Shown one piece after another: positions 32,134-41,807 of a DNA stretch of 60,979 bases. The translations under genes and the position numbers were made by a program. The notes beneath the pieces were generated by a model. It saw only the letters and a program-made list of their open reading frames with translations. It did not search any database and had not been told where the DNA came from. Each line of letters begins with the position of its first letter. Position 1 is the stretch's first letter. The stretch is from Prevotellaceae bacterium (GTDB taxonomy: Bacteria; Bacteroidota; Bacteroidia; Bacteroidales; Paludibacteraceae): contig JAISVA010000021.1 in NCBI GenBank assembly GCA_031271815.1, positions 1 to 60,979 of the forward strand, in the 5' to 3' direction.

Positions 32134-35079
32134 TTATTTTTTTATAAATTTAGTCGAACTGCGTTTCCTGTTATTTTCAACTCCCTCAAAAATATAAATT
32201 CCGTCTGGATATTTGCTCATATTTACCGGAAAATAATAAATTCCGCCCATTAAATTATAGGTAGAAGATGAATGCAGTATCGTGCCGTCAACCGCATAAA
32301 GGTTGTAGCTGAACTCATTTCCTCCTCCCTTTATTTTTATGTAGTAAAGTTCTTTCGATGCCTGATATATTTGATAAGACGTTTCTATTACAAATGTAGG
32401 TGTTTGTTCGTATGGTTCAAAAGAGAGTAAATATTCAACTGTTGTTGAGTCGTTTTTGGTATCAACGGCAAGGATGCGTAACAGTGAGCTTTCAAAATCC
32501 TTTCCATTGGCAGTCAGGCGTATTGTATCACCTTTTATGTCGCAGTTAAGCCATTCCGGCTTTTCCAACAGGGTGTAAGAGTTTATATCACCGAAAGCAA
32601 CATCCCCATCGGTGGAAGTAATGTATGCCAGGAAGGAATTATCTTCGGAAAGAATGCTGTCGCTCAACATCAGCGCCGGCTTGTTGTTTGTTGCTGTGGT
32701 GTGCAAAAACAACCGCTGTTCGCGCCAGTTTCCCCAGTCATCTTCCAGCAGTACAAGTACGGAACTTTGCAGTGAATCCAAATAAAGCAGCCTTTTTGCC
32801 GACATCGGATCATTGGTGTAGAGCACATTTTGAGATTGTTGAATTAGCCATTCCGGTTTTTCCAATACGGTTATTTTCGGGATATACCAATCTTCGTTAT
32901 AATCATAATGAATATATGGATAAAATCGCTCGTTTGAGATTAAATTCAACCGGAATGCGCTATCTGTCCGAACAGAGTCGTAAACGGCATAAATGTACGG
33001 GTAAGGCAGGGCGATGGCGCTCGAAATCAGACTTTCCTGCCCAAGTGTATCACACGCCGATATTCGATAAAAGCTCAACGGAGCTATATTTTCTTTGAAC
33101 GGAATGAAAAACTCGGTTGTATCGGTTACTGTAAAGAAAGAAGATTCACCGGGGGTAAATCCGTTCATCTCATCCGAAGCGTAAATTTTGTAGAAGTCAG
33201 GTTTTTTCCCGGTTGGGTTTTGTGCCCAACTCAGTCGAATTGTCTGCCCGATAATCTCCGCATTTGTCTCAACAGGGCGCATCACGCCGTGCGGGGTAAA
33301 CGACCAGGTATCGCTCCACTCGCCCCACACCCCGCGGGCATCTTTTGCACGCACTCGCCAATAGTAGGTTTGACCGTCATTAAGCCAGCCGGTTTCTTTT
33401 ACTTTGAAATGGGGGCGAATGCTGTCTTCGCCGAAAGCGGAAATATATAGATTAAAATTCGGCGAGTAAGGATAGAGCATCCGGTCGTCTTCGGACAGCA
33501 TAAATTCGTAATCCGTGATTTCATCGCCATCAGCATCTTCTGCCGGCTCCCAAACGAATGCGAAATAAAGACTATCCACTTCTGCCCGGTGCAGGGGGAA
33601 TACCGGATTTGTCACTTTGTTTGGCGGACGGTTTTCCCAATTTTCCTGCCATTCGATGGTTACTTCCACATTCCGGGTCGAATCATTGCCGTTGGCATCG
33701 GTGTATTCAACGGTATTTTCACCTAATTGAAGTTTCGGCAGAAAGAACCGCGAGCATTGAAATGTAGTGTTTACTTCCAGCGAATCCATTCCGCATGCCC
33801 ATGAAGAGTCTTTCGGATGGAATTGAAATTTCAGGTAATAACCATACAGCGCATCTTTTTCGAGCGGCGCCACTTCGTTATACAGATTGATACTATCGAC
33901 AAAATTTCCTGTTTGCTGTGATTGATAAAAGCGTTTCCAGTTTATGCAATCAGTCGAATAATACATTAATATGCTATCTGCAGGCGTAGCCTGTTGCAAA
34001 TTCATTTTTACGTTAATATCCAGTACGGGAAACGGCAGGTCAAATTTTACGATAAATTCGGCAACATCCGTATTATCCGGATGCAAATTCGGGTGTGAAT
34101 TGTTTTGACCTGCAGTTATATTTTGTGCTTTATACAGCACTTCTGTTAAATCAACATTTAAGAAATTTTGATTGTATGAATATAAACTGTTTGATATGAG
34201 CGCTTTTACTTCGTTTAAAGAGACGGACGCATTTTCATAGTTTATTTGATGAAACAAAGTTGGCTCGGCATAGTTGAAAATGACTTTTTCACCGGGCTTA
34301 AGTATAAAGTCAAAAGAATGATATTTTCTTTTCGTAAAAGGGACTATTCGTGGATTTTGGTAAACCAGAGAAGTTTCTCTCCCTGGATATTCAGACCGAC
34401 TTAAATGTTTCGTCCTTTTTATCAAAAACTTATCAACAAAAACTTCATTCAAACCGATAGCAGTATCATTGCTTAAATCTTTATAAAAAACCTGTTCGTC
34501 AGCATCTATAATAACTTTTTTTTTATCAATTACTGCCTGTATTATGTGATGATGTTCATTTATAATTTCTTCCGAAGAAATACCAAGTGCTAATAATATA
34601 TCTCCAATACTATAAACGTGTGCTGTATACAAAGCATATCCGTACACAAAAAGCGCTTTATAACTATCATCATACACTTCCTTTGCATTTGCGTGAGACA
34701 GATGTATAATGCGTTCTTTTACAAAAGTTTGAATTGTTAGTAAGGAATCTTGCAAAGAATTGCTTGATGCCAAAATACTCGACAACATTTTTTGTTCATC
34801 ATAATAATTCCTGTTGTTAAAAAACAATTGAGGAGCGTATAATCGTTTTTGTGAATTGTTGCTAATCGAGATGTTTTTTAAGGGCTCATATTTTTGTTCG
34901 AGGTGTTGCCATTTTCTTGTAGTTGTGTTGTAAGAGTCAAAATAACCGGATAGAGTAATTGTATTGACAGCATAGTTACTTTGTTGTACATTCATACCGA
35001 ATTTGTGATTTTGAGCAAATGTTGTTATGTTCAAAATCATAAAAATAAATATGGAGTAAAAATACTTCACAATGTTCAT
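32134..35079 (-). CDS. large exported protein with degenerate transglutaminase-like domain and T9SS-like tail
   Basis: 981 residues. A signal peptide (to ~A22). Residues ~95-245 resemble a transglutaminase-like core: YGYALYTAHVYSIGDILLAL, EEIINEHHHIIQAVID and KKVIIDADEQVFY. The His and Asp of the triad can be placed, but the position expected for the Cys holds no Cys. HSFDFILKPGEKVIFNYAEP follows, as in related secreted proteins. The middle (~290-500) is beta-sandwich, ~510-690 looks like fibronectin-type modules (YYWRVRAKDARGVWGEWS), then Ig/cadherin-like repeats. The C-terminus (FSYNLYAVDGTILHSS, PDGIYIFEGV, TKFIKK) resembles a T9SS sorting tail. It starts within the stop of the GT4 gene upstream (ATGA overlap) and ends 6 bp before the epimerase, so it is a true operon member. 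No catalytic role can be assigned. Confidence 0.8.
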   Translation of the reverse strand: MNIVKYFYSIFIFMILNITTFAQNHKFGMNVQQSNYAVNTITLSGYFDSYNTTTRKWQHLEQKYEPLKNISISNNSQKRLYAPQLFFNNRNYYDEQKMLSSILASSNSLQDSLLTIQTFVKERIIHLSHANAKEVYDDSYKALFVYGYALYTAHVYSIGDILLALGISSEEIINEHHHIIQAVIDKKKVIIDADEQVFYKDLSNDTAIGLNEVFVDKFLIKRTKHLSRSEYPGRETSLVYQNPRIVPFTKRKYHSFDFILKPGEKVIFNYAEPTLFHQINYENASVSLNEVKALISNSLYSYNQNFLNVDLTEVLYKAQNITAGQNNSHPNLHPDNTDVAEFIVKFDLPFPVLDINVKMNLQQATPADSILMYYSTDCINWKRFYQSQQTGNFVDSINLYNEVAPLEKDALYGYYLKFQFHPKDSSWACGMDSLEVNTTFQCSRFFLPKLQLGENTVEYTDANGNDSTRNVEVTIEWQENWENRPPNKVTNPVFPLHRAEVDSLYFAFVWEPAEDADGDEITDYEFMLSEDDRMLYPYSPNFNLYISAFGEDSIRPHFKVKETGWLNDGQTYYWRVRAKDARGVWGEWSDTWSFTPHGVMRPVETNAEIIGQTIRLSWAQNPTGKKPDFYKIYASDEMNGFTPGESSFFTVTDTTEFFIPFKENIAPLSFYRISACDTLGQESLISSAIALPYPYIYAVYDSVRTDSAFRLNLISNERFYPYIHYDYNEDWYIPKITVLEKPEWLIQQSQNVLYTNDPMSAKRLLYLDSLQSSVLVLLEDDWGNWREQRLFLHTTATNNKPALMLSDSILSEDNSFLAYITSTDGDVAFGDINSYTLLEKPEWLNCDIKGDTIRLTANGKDFESSLLRILAVDTKNDSTTVEYLLSFEPYEQTPTFVIETSYQIYQASKELYYIKIKGGGNEFSYNLYAVDGTILHSSSTYNLMGGIYYFPVNMSKYPDGIYIFEGVENNRKRSSTKFIKK

Positions 35080-36209
35080 TTTTTGTGTTCATTTATGTGT
35101 TTTGCCAACTCTTTCGCTGCTTTTGCCCATCCGAACAACTTCAATCGATTAGTTCCTTTGTCGGTTAGTTCTTTTGATAAAATTTCTTGGTTTTCAATAA
35201 AAAAAAGTATTTTATCCCCAATCTCTTTTGAATCGTTTGGATTGAAGTATAGCGCTGCGTCTCCGGCAACCTCCGGCAATGCAGATTGATTAGAGCAAAT
35301 AACCGGTATCTTGTAATAAAATGACTCTAAGACAGGAATGCCAAAACCTTCTGAAAACGAAGGAAAAACAAATGCTGAGGCATACTTGAAAAATCCCGAC
35401 ATATCGGCATTGGAAAGCCAACCGGTGGTATGAACTAATGTACGCTCCGAATTAATCTGATTGATTAGGTTAATCTGTTCCTTAGTCATCCACTTCAGGT
35501 TACCTACCAAAACAATTCCCCACGAAGAAGGTAATGTGTTCTTGATTGAAAGAATTGCGCTCAACAATCCGCTCATATTTTTATGTCCTCTTGAGCTCCC
35601 CACATAAAGCAGGTAGTTAGAAAACGATATTTTCGGTTTGTTATTTTCAGCTATGGAAATTAAATGTTCATAACCTTCGTGAATAACCTTTATCTTATCC
35701 GATAGATTTTTAATATTCGGATGCCATCTCAGTATTTCTGATTTAGTGTACTCGGACACTGCAATAACTTGCGATGCCCTTTGCAATCCATTTTTGGTAA
35801 TGAAGTGCAAAAATTGTTTTTTCAACCATTTGAATCGCCCTAATTGCTCCGGATATTGTTCGTAAATCAAATCATGAATGGTATATACCCCTCCTTTTAA
35901 GCATAACGGGTATTGAGCAGAAGGACTGTAAAAAAGAGACTTTAGATGCTTGTTTTTCAATACATACAAAAGAAAATCCAACTCCCTCAAAGGTCCTATC
36001 GGATGAATATTGACAAATTCAACCGTAATTCCTTTGGAGTAAAACTGTTGTAAATAAAAGCTTGGACAACAGTCCTTGTTTAACAGAATCCGAGCCTCAA
36101 AATTTTTCAAAAACTTTGAATCAAGATTTACTACAATATTGAGAATATATTGAGATAATCCATCCATTTTCGAGGAAATGGTTGTACCGTCTATAATTAG
36201 CTTTCTCAT
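35076..36209 (-). CDS. glycosyltransferase family 4
   Basis: 377 residues, GT-B fold. GGVYTIHDLIYEQYPEQLG and RASQVIAVSEYTKSEILRWH are in the acceptor-side domain. LLYVGSSRGHKNMSGLLSAI and SAFVFPSFSEGFGIPVLESF (the E-x7-E motif region) with SALPEVAGDAALYFNP are in the nucleotide-sugar domain. It resembles mannosyl- or rhamnosyl-transferases of O-antigen loci; donor not determined. Its stop overlaps the start of the 981-residue exported protein by 4 bp. A TAnnTTTG box lies 20 bp upstream of the ATG. Confidence 0.88.
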   Translation of the reverse strand: MRKLIIDGTTISSKMDGLSQYILNIVVNLDSKFLKNFEARILLNKDCCPSFYLQQFYSKGITVEFVNIHPIGPLRELDFLLYVLKNKHLKSLFYSPSAQYPLCLKGGVYTIHDLIYEQYPEQLGRFKWLKKQFLHFITKNGLQRASQVIAVSEYTKSEILRWHPNIKNLSDKIKVIHEGYEHLISIAENNKPKISFSNYLLYVGSSRGHKNMSGLLSAILSIKNTLPSSWGIVLVGNLKWMTKEQINLINQINSERTLVHTTGWLSNADMSGFFKYASAFVFPSFSEGFGIPVLESFYYKIPVICSNQSALPEVAGDAALYFNPNDSKEIGDKILFFIENQEILSKELTDKGTNRLKLFGWAKAAKELAKHINEHKK

Positions 36210-36228
36210 ACTTTTTTCAGATATGTTA

Positions 36229-36236
36229 CAAAGATA
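36229..36236 (-). promoter_or_regulatory. internal -7 promoter element before the GT4 gene
   Basis: TATCTTTG on the minus strand, 19 bp upstream of the ATG at 36209. It lies in the 154-bp A/T-rich gap after the GT2 gene, the largest gap within the upper half of the locus. A -33 element is not evident. Confidence 0.45.
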
Positions 36237-36363
36237 ATGAAATTATATGAAATTAATTGTATTCAGGTATCTCTAATTAATTTAATTATTCTGCACATAA
36301 CTCTGTTGTAAACGGTAAAAAAACTAATGGACTAAAAAGTACTTTCTCTATTTTATTTTAAGT

Positions 36364-37257
36364 TTAAATACTGTTGAAATTTTTTATAGAATATTTCCAG
36401 AAACCAACCTTTTCCTTATCTTTCTTTGTAAAATACCAAGCCATTCCCATCAAACAGATAAAAAAATAATTGATGTTGATCAGATAAATTAAAACTTTAT
36501 TTTTATATTTTTTCTGCATATAAATACGTCTTGATTTGAGTGCCCTTTCCTGCCCATTGACATTGCACGAGAAACTGCCTCCTTCCAGATGTATTATTTT
36601 GGCTTGAGGGATGGAATAAATCGAATATCCTTTTTGGTTTATTCGATTGGAGAGTTCCGTTTCTTCATAATACATGAAAAAATCGGGATCAAATCCTCCT
36701 GTTTCTTTTAATACAGAAGCCTTTACCATCATATCTGCACCTGTAACATAAGCCACTTTCAACGGCTTTTCGGTAAAGTTAAATTCATAACTTTTTCCGA
36801 AATAAACCCTGAATAAAAAATTTTTTGTCAAGAAATTCAATTCAGTCAAAAATCCCGGAGTTGCTCGCATAAACGAAAAATTGGGAGATAAGTCTTTTTG
36901 ATACAGATTTCCTCCGCAAGCTCCAGCATTTTCATTGTGATCCAAAAAATCGGATAAGAATTTCAGTGCATTATTCAGTAAAATTGTATCCGGATTCAAA
37001 AATAAAATATTTCGTCCTTTGGCAATTTCCATGCCTTTGTTGTTTGCTCTGCCAAAACCGATATTTTCAGACAGTTTCATGTATCTGATTTTATCGCCGT
37101 AATGCTTTTTAAGAATAATTTCCGAATTGTCATTGGAATTATTATCCACAACGATTATTTCAAATTGAATATTCTTTGTGTGCTCAAATACGGAATCCAC
37201 TGCCGCTTTGAGTAACGATATTGTATTATAGTTTACAAAAATAACCGAGACGTCCAT
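36364..37257 (-). CDS. glycosyltransferase family 2
   Basis: 297 residues, GT-A fold. It starts MDVSVIFVNYNTISLLKAAV, then EIIVVDNNSNDNSE, NIGFGRANNKGMEIAKGRNI, LFLNPDTILLNNAL (DxD-equivalent) and GGFDPDFFMYYEETELSNRI. These are the features of the rhamnosyltransferase-like GT2 group of O-antigen loci. A hydrophobic stretch near residues 255-275 suggests membrane attachment. Linkage unknown. It is 4 bp after the preceding GT4 gene. Confidence 0.88.
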   Translation of the reverse strand: MDVSVIFVNYNTISLLKAAVDSVFEHTKNIQFEIIVVDNNSNDNSEIILKKHYGDKIRYMKLSENIGFGRANNKGMEIAKGRNILFLNPDTILLNNALKFLSDFLDHNENAGACGGNLYQKDLSPNFSFMRATPGFLTELNFLTKNFLFRVYFGKSYEFNFTEKPLKVAYVTGADMMVKASVLKETGGFDPDFFMYYEETELSNRINQKGYSIYSIPQAKIIHLEGGSFSCNVNGQERALKSRRIYMQKKYKNKVLIYLININYFFICLMGMAWYFTKKDKEKVGFWKYSIKNFNSI

Positions 37258-37261
37258 TTTA

Positions 37262-38395
37262 TTATTTATTGCTTTCCAGAAGATTATTAAATTCGGCGAT
37301 AAATTGATTGTTAAAATCTATTTTCCTTATTTTATCATAACCGTTTTTTGCCAATTGTTTTCTATGCTGTTCGTCTAATAAAACTTTTTTCATTGCCTGA
37401 TATAAATCATCCTCCGAATGCGGATCTATAAAAATACAATCCGTGTTATCTTTCAATAATTCTCGAAGTCCTGTATTGGATGTCAAAATTAATGCTTTTT
37501 CAACGCTCAATGCCTCTAAGGCAACCAATCCCCAAGATTCCGACAAAGAGGGTAAAATAAATACATCAATATTTGAATAAAAGGAAGTTACATCTGATGA
37601 ATGATCCGATACTTCTATTTTTTGCGAATTTAATTTATTAATTTCTTTTTTGAGATTTCCTTTTTCTTCTCCGTTTCCGGTCAGTTGCAACTTCATTTGT
37701 CGATCCGGAAATTCATTTGCCAAACGAGAAAATACCTTGATAAGAAGTGATATATTTTTTCGTTTTTCAAAAGAACCCATAAACCCAAAGACAATTGTTT
37801 CTGATAATTCACTCATTTTATCCGTTTTTTCAATGGTCTTAACTGGATTGAAAATAACTTTATATTTCTCAAAAGAGATTTTGAGGTTACTCTCCCAGTC
37901 TTTTTTTTGATGCTCCGAAATAAACACCGTAGTATTTTTTTTGTATTTCAGCAAAATCCGATAAAATTTTGCACATGCTTTCGTCCAGCCATAAGTTGCA
38001 TTAACAGGCTCGTGAAAATGCCATATATGTTTTTTTCCTGTTAATATAGAAGCAATTAGACCAATTATGTTAACCGAAGTATTAGAATACACGATGTCTA
38101 TTTTTTGACTTTTTATCAATGAAATTATTTTGAGGTATATTCGCAAATTATAGATTAATATCGCTATATTTCTAAAATTTGACCCTCCCAGCCACTTAAA
38201 GGGCATCTCCGTTATCGTTTTTACCGGAAATTCCGTTACTTTCTTGGAAAATGTTTCATTCCGATTTGTGCTATTCCAAACGACGTGTACATTGTATTTT
38301 TCTTTTTGCGAAGAAACGAACGATAACAATTCGACAAAGATTGTTTCCGCACCATGCATATTACCCGAATGATTGATTAGTAATAAATTTTTCAT
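37262..38395 (-). CDS. glycosyltransferase family 4
   Basis: 377 residues, GT-B fold. The N-terminus reads NLLLINHSGNMHGAETIFVE (a GaE.. motif common in GT4), with KKHIWHFHEPVNATYGW in the acceptor domain. The donor domain carries IVFGFMGSFEKRKNISLLIK and IDVFILPSLSESWGLVALEA. It adds one sugar of the repeat unit on the cytoplasmic face of the inner membrane. It lies 9 bp after the polymerase-like gene. Confidence 0.86.
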   Translation of the reverse strand: MKNLLLINHSGNMHGAETIFVELLSFVSSQKEKYNVHVVWNSTNRNETFSKKVTEFPVKTITEMPFKWLGGSNFRNIAILIYNLRIYLKIISLIKSQKIDIVYSNTSVNIIGLIASILTGKKHIWHFHEPVNATYGWTKACAKFYRILLKYKKNTTVFISEHQKKDWESNLKISFEKYKVIFNPVKTIEKTDKMSELSETIVFGFMGSFEKRKNISLLIKVFSRLANEFPDRQMKLQLTGNGEEKGNLKKEINKLNSQKIEVSDHSSDVTSFYSNIDVFILPSLSESWGLVALEALSVEKALILTSNTGLRELLKDNTDCIFIDPHSEDDLYQAMKKVLLDEQHRKQLAKNGYDKIRKIDFNNQFIAEFNNLLESNK

Positions 38396-38404
38396 CCTCT
38401 CTGT

Positions 38405-39583
38405 TTATCTTCGTTCCTTAGAAAAATGTTCATGCGATTTTTGGAGACGTTCTTTTCCCGTACTTTTTTTATCAAACCATTTATATATCAAATAGTTTTG
38501 GTAAGGATAATAGGCGATTGTCTGCGGGCGTTCCAAAAATATGCCACTACTGAAAGCAAAAGAATAGAGTGCGACACAAAACAGCACAAGCAGCTTATTC
38601 AGATATTTTTCGTAGGATTGAATAAAATAAGGAAATAACACAATTATTGATATCATAAACATATATCTGAACCGGTTACTAACCTCAATTATTTCATACA
38701 TATAATAATAGACAAATAAGCTGATAAAAAACAGATTTATAAAAATATTCCCCATTTTTTGTTCTTCAATCTTTTTCCGAAACAATATTACAACGAGAAA
38801 TACAATCAAATTCAAAAAATAACCGATACCGATTGTCCTGGGAACGGCAAAGCTTTTTGTAGTAATATAAACTAATGCTTTTTCATGAGCAGTATCATTT
38901 ATAAGCGAAGAAACATTTACAAAAATACGTTCTATCCACACAACGTGAAATAGCATCAAAATGCAGCCTACAATAACCAACGAAGAAATTAAAACGGTAT
39001 TAATCCGGCATTTAAATAAAAAATAAAGTGGAATTAAAACAATTGACATTGTATGGAACAAAGAAGCAAACAGTATGCAAACCATATATTTGACAAAGTT
39101 CTCTTTTTTTACAAATATCATTGCGTAAAAACAAATGGATACAGCTACTGATTGCCGAGTATAAATCATTTCCAACAAAAAATACAAAATACCATAATAA
39201 GTCAATAATCCGACAATAATGTATTTTGTATATTCTTTTAATGATTTGGTTATTAATGTAATATTAAATAATACAATCAGGAAATACACTGTTTGTAAAG
39301 AACCTCCGAATTGTTTTACAATGGAACAAAACAATAAATATCCGATTTCCATGCCGGAAGTGATGAAACTGTTACTGGAAAAAATAGAAAATAACGGATT
39401 TGTATTGTCAAAAGCAGGACCATAAAATTCCCAGTCTCCTCCAGTTTCATAACGCAAGCCGGCAATTAAAACCAACATTAACCACGAAATACCAATGAGT
39501 ATTTTATGGCTTCTTTCATTTATATTGGATATTTCAAGTATAGAAAAAGCAAATAATATGAGAAAAATTATAAAATAAAACAT
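38405..39583 (-). CDS. EpsG/Wzy-like polysaccharide polymerase
   Basis: 392 residues with about 10-12 predicted transmembrane segments and almost no soluble domain. The early motif LIAGLRYETGGDWEFYGPAF is characteristic of the EpsG family (GlR...G.D...Y), and ARQ-like residues appear in EMIYTRQSVAVSICFYAM. Such proteins link lipid-carried repeat units in the periplasm. Its position between the flippase and the glycosyltransferases supports a polymerase. Specificity cannot be inferred. Confidence 0.82.
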   Translation of the reverse strand: MFYFIIFLILFAFSILEISNINERSHKILIGISWLMLVLIAGLRYETGGDWEFYGPAFDNTNPLFSIFSSNSFITSGMEIGYLLFCSIVKQFGGSLQTVYFLIVLFNITLITKSLKEYTKYIIVGLLTYYGILYFLLEMIYTRQSVAVSICFYAMIFVKKENFVKYMVCILFASLFHTMSIVLIPLYFLFKCRINTVLISSLVIVGCILMLFHVVWIERIFVNVSSLINDTAHEKALVYITTKSFAVPRTIGIGYFLNLIVFLVVILFRKKIEEQKMGNIFINLFFISLFVYYYMYEIIEVSNRFRYMFMISIIVLFPYFIQSYEKYLNKLLVLFCVALYSFAFSSGIFLERPQTIAYYPYQNYLIYKWFDKKSTGKERLQKSHEHFSKERR

Positions 39584-39594
39584 AATCCGTCGTA

Positions 39595-40878
39595 TTAAAA
39601 AACAGTTATTTTTTTATATCTCAAAATAATACAACTGACAATTATTATTTCGATTAATTGTGCAATGCACCACGTGATCACAGCTCCTAAAACACCCAAA
39701 ATGGGAATACAAATCAGACTTACCGTCAATCCGGTTAATCCTGCAGCTGCGCCCACGTAAGGAGCATATCTTTGCAGTTGCAATCCATACAGTCCTTGAA
39801 CGGTCAATATGGAGGCCATAATTACCAATCCGGGAATGACAGACATATACCTTAATACTAAAAATGCACCGGCAAATTCTTCTCCCAAAAGTAATTTTAC
39901 AATAATTGGAGATGAGATAAAAACTATTGCACAAATAGCAACCGACAGAATGAATACAATAATTAGAATCTTTTTAAAAAAACTCCAGCCTTCCACTTTT
40001 GAATTGTTAAATTTTCGACTAATTACCGGGAAAAGTGCTAAACTGACAGGCATAGTTGTCAGCATAATCACAGCTTGAATAATTTTATAAGCTCCCGAAT
40101 AAATTCCAACATCATAATCAGTCAAATAAATTCCGATTACCGTTATTCCGATTGCTGCGTAAAAACTTACAAATACATTATTCAAAAATATCGGAAAGCC
40201 CTTCCGGATCACATTCCAACTTAAATCCGCATCTTTTGTACCACCGCGCAGATCATATTTTTTGACTACATAGAAAAACGAAGCAACCCCGACAATTACG
40301 TACGACAGTGATAAAATCAGTATATAATTTCGATAATCGGCTGGCGAACCAACCAACAAAACAACCAGAATTGCTCCCAATGCCTTAATGGCAAAGTTGA
40401 ACAATGCCATATTTCCCATTTTCTCAATCCCCTGAAAAAACCACGTGGGGAACATCACCATTCCTACATTCAGCAATGCGGCATAAATGTATAATTGCGG
40501 ATCTTCGTTGACCTTCGAAAAGGTGAAGTAAAGTACTGCTAACGCTATGAAAGAAATAGCCAGCAGTATGAATTTGAAACGGATAACCGTCCAAAATATT
40601 GTTTGCAATTTCTGTTTGTTTTCCCTGTGAATGGCAATGTCTTGCGTCGCGGAATATTCAAAGCCATACGTAACAATCAGCGTCAAATATGAGATAATAT
40701 TTTGCGCATAAGAAGCTTTCCCGAAAAATTCGACCCCTAACGCCCTTACTACAAATGGGATGATAAGAATCGGAATAATATAATTAGCAAGTTGAACCAA
40801 ACCCAATGAAGCAATGTTCACAAATAAAGGGTGTGATTTTAAAGTGTTGATATTCGGGATTTTATTTCTCTTCGTCAT
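39595..40878 (-). CDS. Wzx-type polysaccharide flippase
   Basis: 427 residues from ATG 40878 (the frame upstream to 40914 begins only with TTG). About 12-14 transmembrane helices; the N-terminal segment LVQLANYIIPILIIPFVVRA and GVEFFGKASYAQNIISYLTL are typical of the MATE/Wzx (polysaccharide biosynthesis) family. It flips the undecaprenyl-linked repeat unit to the periplasm. It is the first gene of the locus and has a -7 box 65 bp upstream. Confidence 0.9.
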   Translation of the reverse strand: MTKRNKIPNINTLKSHPLFVNIASLGLVQLANYIIPILIIPFVVRALGVEFFGKASYAQNIISYLTLIVTYGFEYSATQDIAIHRENKQKLQTIFWTVIRFKFILLAISFIALAVLYFTFSKVNEDPQLYIYAALLNVGMVMFPTWFFQGIEKMGNMALFNFAIKALGAILVVLLVGSPADYRNYILILSLSYVIVGVASFFYVVKKYDLRGGTKDADLSWNVIRKGFPIFLNNVFVSFYAAIGITVIGIYLTDYDVGIYSGAYKIIQAVIMLTTMPVSLALFPVISRKFNNSKVEGWSFFKKILIIVFILSVAICAIVFISSPIIVKLLLGEEFAGAFLVLRYMSVIPGLVIMASILTVQGLYGLQLQRYAPYVGAAAGLTGLTVSLICIPILGVLGAVITWCIAQLIEIIIVSCIILRYKKITVF

Positions 40879-40942
40879 TGCATTGATATTTCCGTTATTT
40901 TCCGATAACGACAACGAAGGTGATTCGTTTTCAATTAATCGG

Positions 40943-40950
40943 CAAAGATA
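40943..40950 (-). promoter_or_regulatory. -7 promoter element of the polysaccharide locus
   Basis: TATCTTTG on the minus strand matches TAnnTTTG and lies upstream of the flippase ATG at 40878, in the short gap after the J-domain gene. A TTG at 40968-40970 is 17 bp further up, slightly closer than the usual 19. It probably drives the whole minus-strand locus. Confidence 0.55.
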
Positions 40951-40988
40951 ACGAAAAATTATGAATTCAACTCAATATTTTTGAGCGC

Positions 40989-41804
40989 TTACAATTGCTT
41001 TCTTTTCTTTAGATGCCTGTATGCCTCATTGATGCGATGGAATTTTTCGGCGGCTTGCTTTTGTGCGGCGGTATCGTGATGAGCAACTCTGTCGGGATGG
41101 TGCAGCATCGCTAATTTCCGGTATGACTTTTTGATCTCTTCCATCGAAGCATTTTTTTCGATTTGAAGGATTCTGTATGCCTTTTCAGTATCGTAATAAA
41201 CAATTGCAGTTTGCTTTTTTTGATAGTTGTAAAAAGTAGAGAATTTGTGCGTTAGCTCCATAAAATGGGAATCGCGGATAGCGATATGGCGAGCTATTCG
41301 CGAAAGAATATCCGCTTCGTTTTCACAAATTTCGCCGTTGGTTTCGGCAATGCGGAAAAGCAGGATCAGAAATTCCAGTTTTTGCGCGTAAGTAAGCGTG
41401 CGGTTGAGGCTCAGGCAGTGGGGACGGATGTTATGAATATCCCTTTGCAGTTTTTCTTTCAAAAGAAGCAGCATTTTCTTCGCTTTTTTTTCGCCGAACT
41501 TTTTCAGCAGGAAAGGTTTTACCTCATTCAGCTCCGATTTCGTAGCTTTACCGTCGGCTTTCATTACGACGGAAATAATTCCCATTAGAGCGTTATCGGT
41601 AGCAGGAATCGTTTTTTTCTCTTCTTTTCCTAAATTTGCAAGTATAGAAAAAGCGGGTATGGCAAAAAGAAGAAAAAGGACGATGAAGGCAGGCTTTCCC
41701 GAAAAAAGTGTAACCCCAAAAACTAAAATAAAAAATACAATAAGAAGAACGATTCTACCGCAACCGGAATCGCTTTTTTCCTCATTTTTATTTCTTCTTC
41801 CCAT
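40989..41804 (-). CDS. membrane-anchored TerB/J-domain protein (DjlA-like)
   Basis: 271 residues: two N-terminal transmembrane segments (~17-32, ~36-56), a TerB-like helical domain (~68-190, VVMKADGKATKSELNEVKPF), and a C-terminal J domain (~203-268) with the HPD tripeptide in LAMLHHPDRVAHHD. DjlA of Proteobacteria has the same order of parts with one helix. J domains stimulate Hsp70 (DnaK), so this would recruit DnaK to the inner membrane. It ends 111 bp before the polysaccharide flippase start and follows the barrel gene by 3 bp. Confidence 0.87.
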   Translation of the reverse strand: MGRRNKNEEKSDSGCGRIVLLIVFFILVFGVTLFSGKPAFIVLFLLFAIPAFSILANLGKEEKKTIPATDNALMGIISVVMKADGKATKSELNEVKPFLLKKFGEKKAKKMLLLLKEKLQRDIHNIRPHCLSLNRTLTYAQKLEFLILLFRIAETNGEICENEADILSRIARHIAIRDSHFMELTHKFSTFYNYQKKQTAIVYYDTEKAYRILQIEKNASMEEIKKSYRKLAMLHHPDRVAHHDTAAQKQAAEKFHRINEAYRHLKKRKQL

Positions 41805-41807
41805 ATT

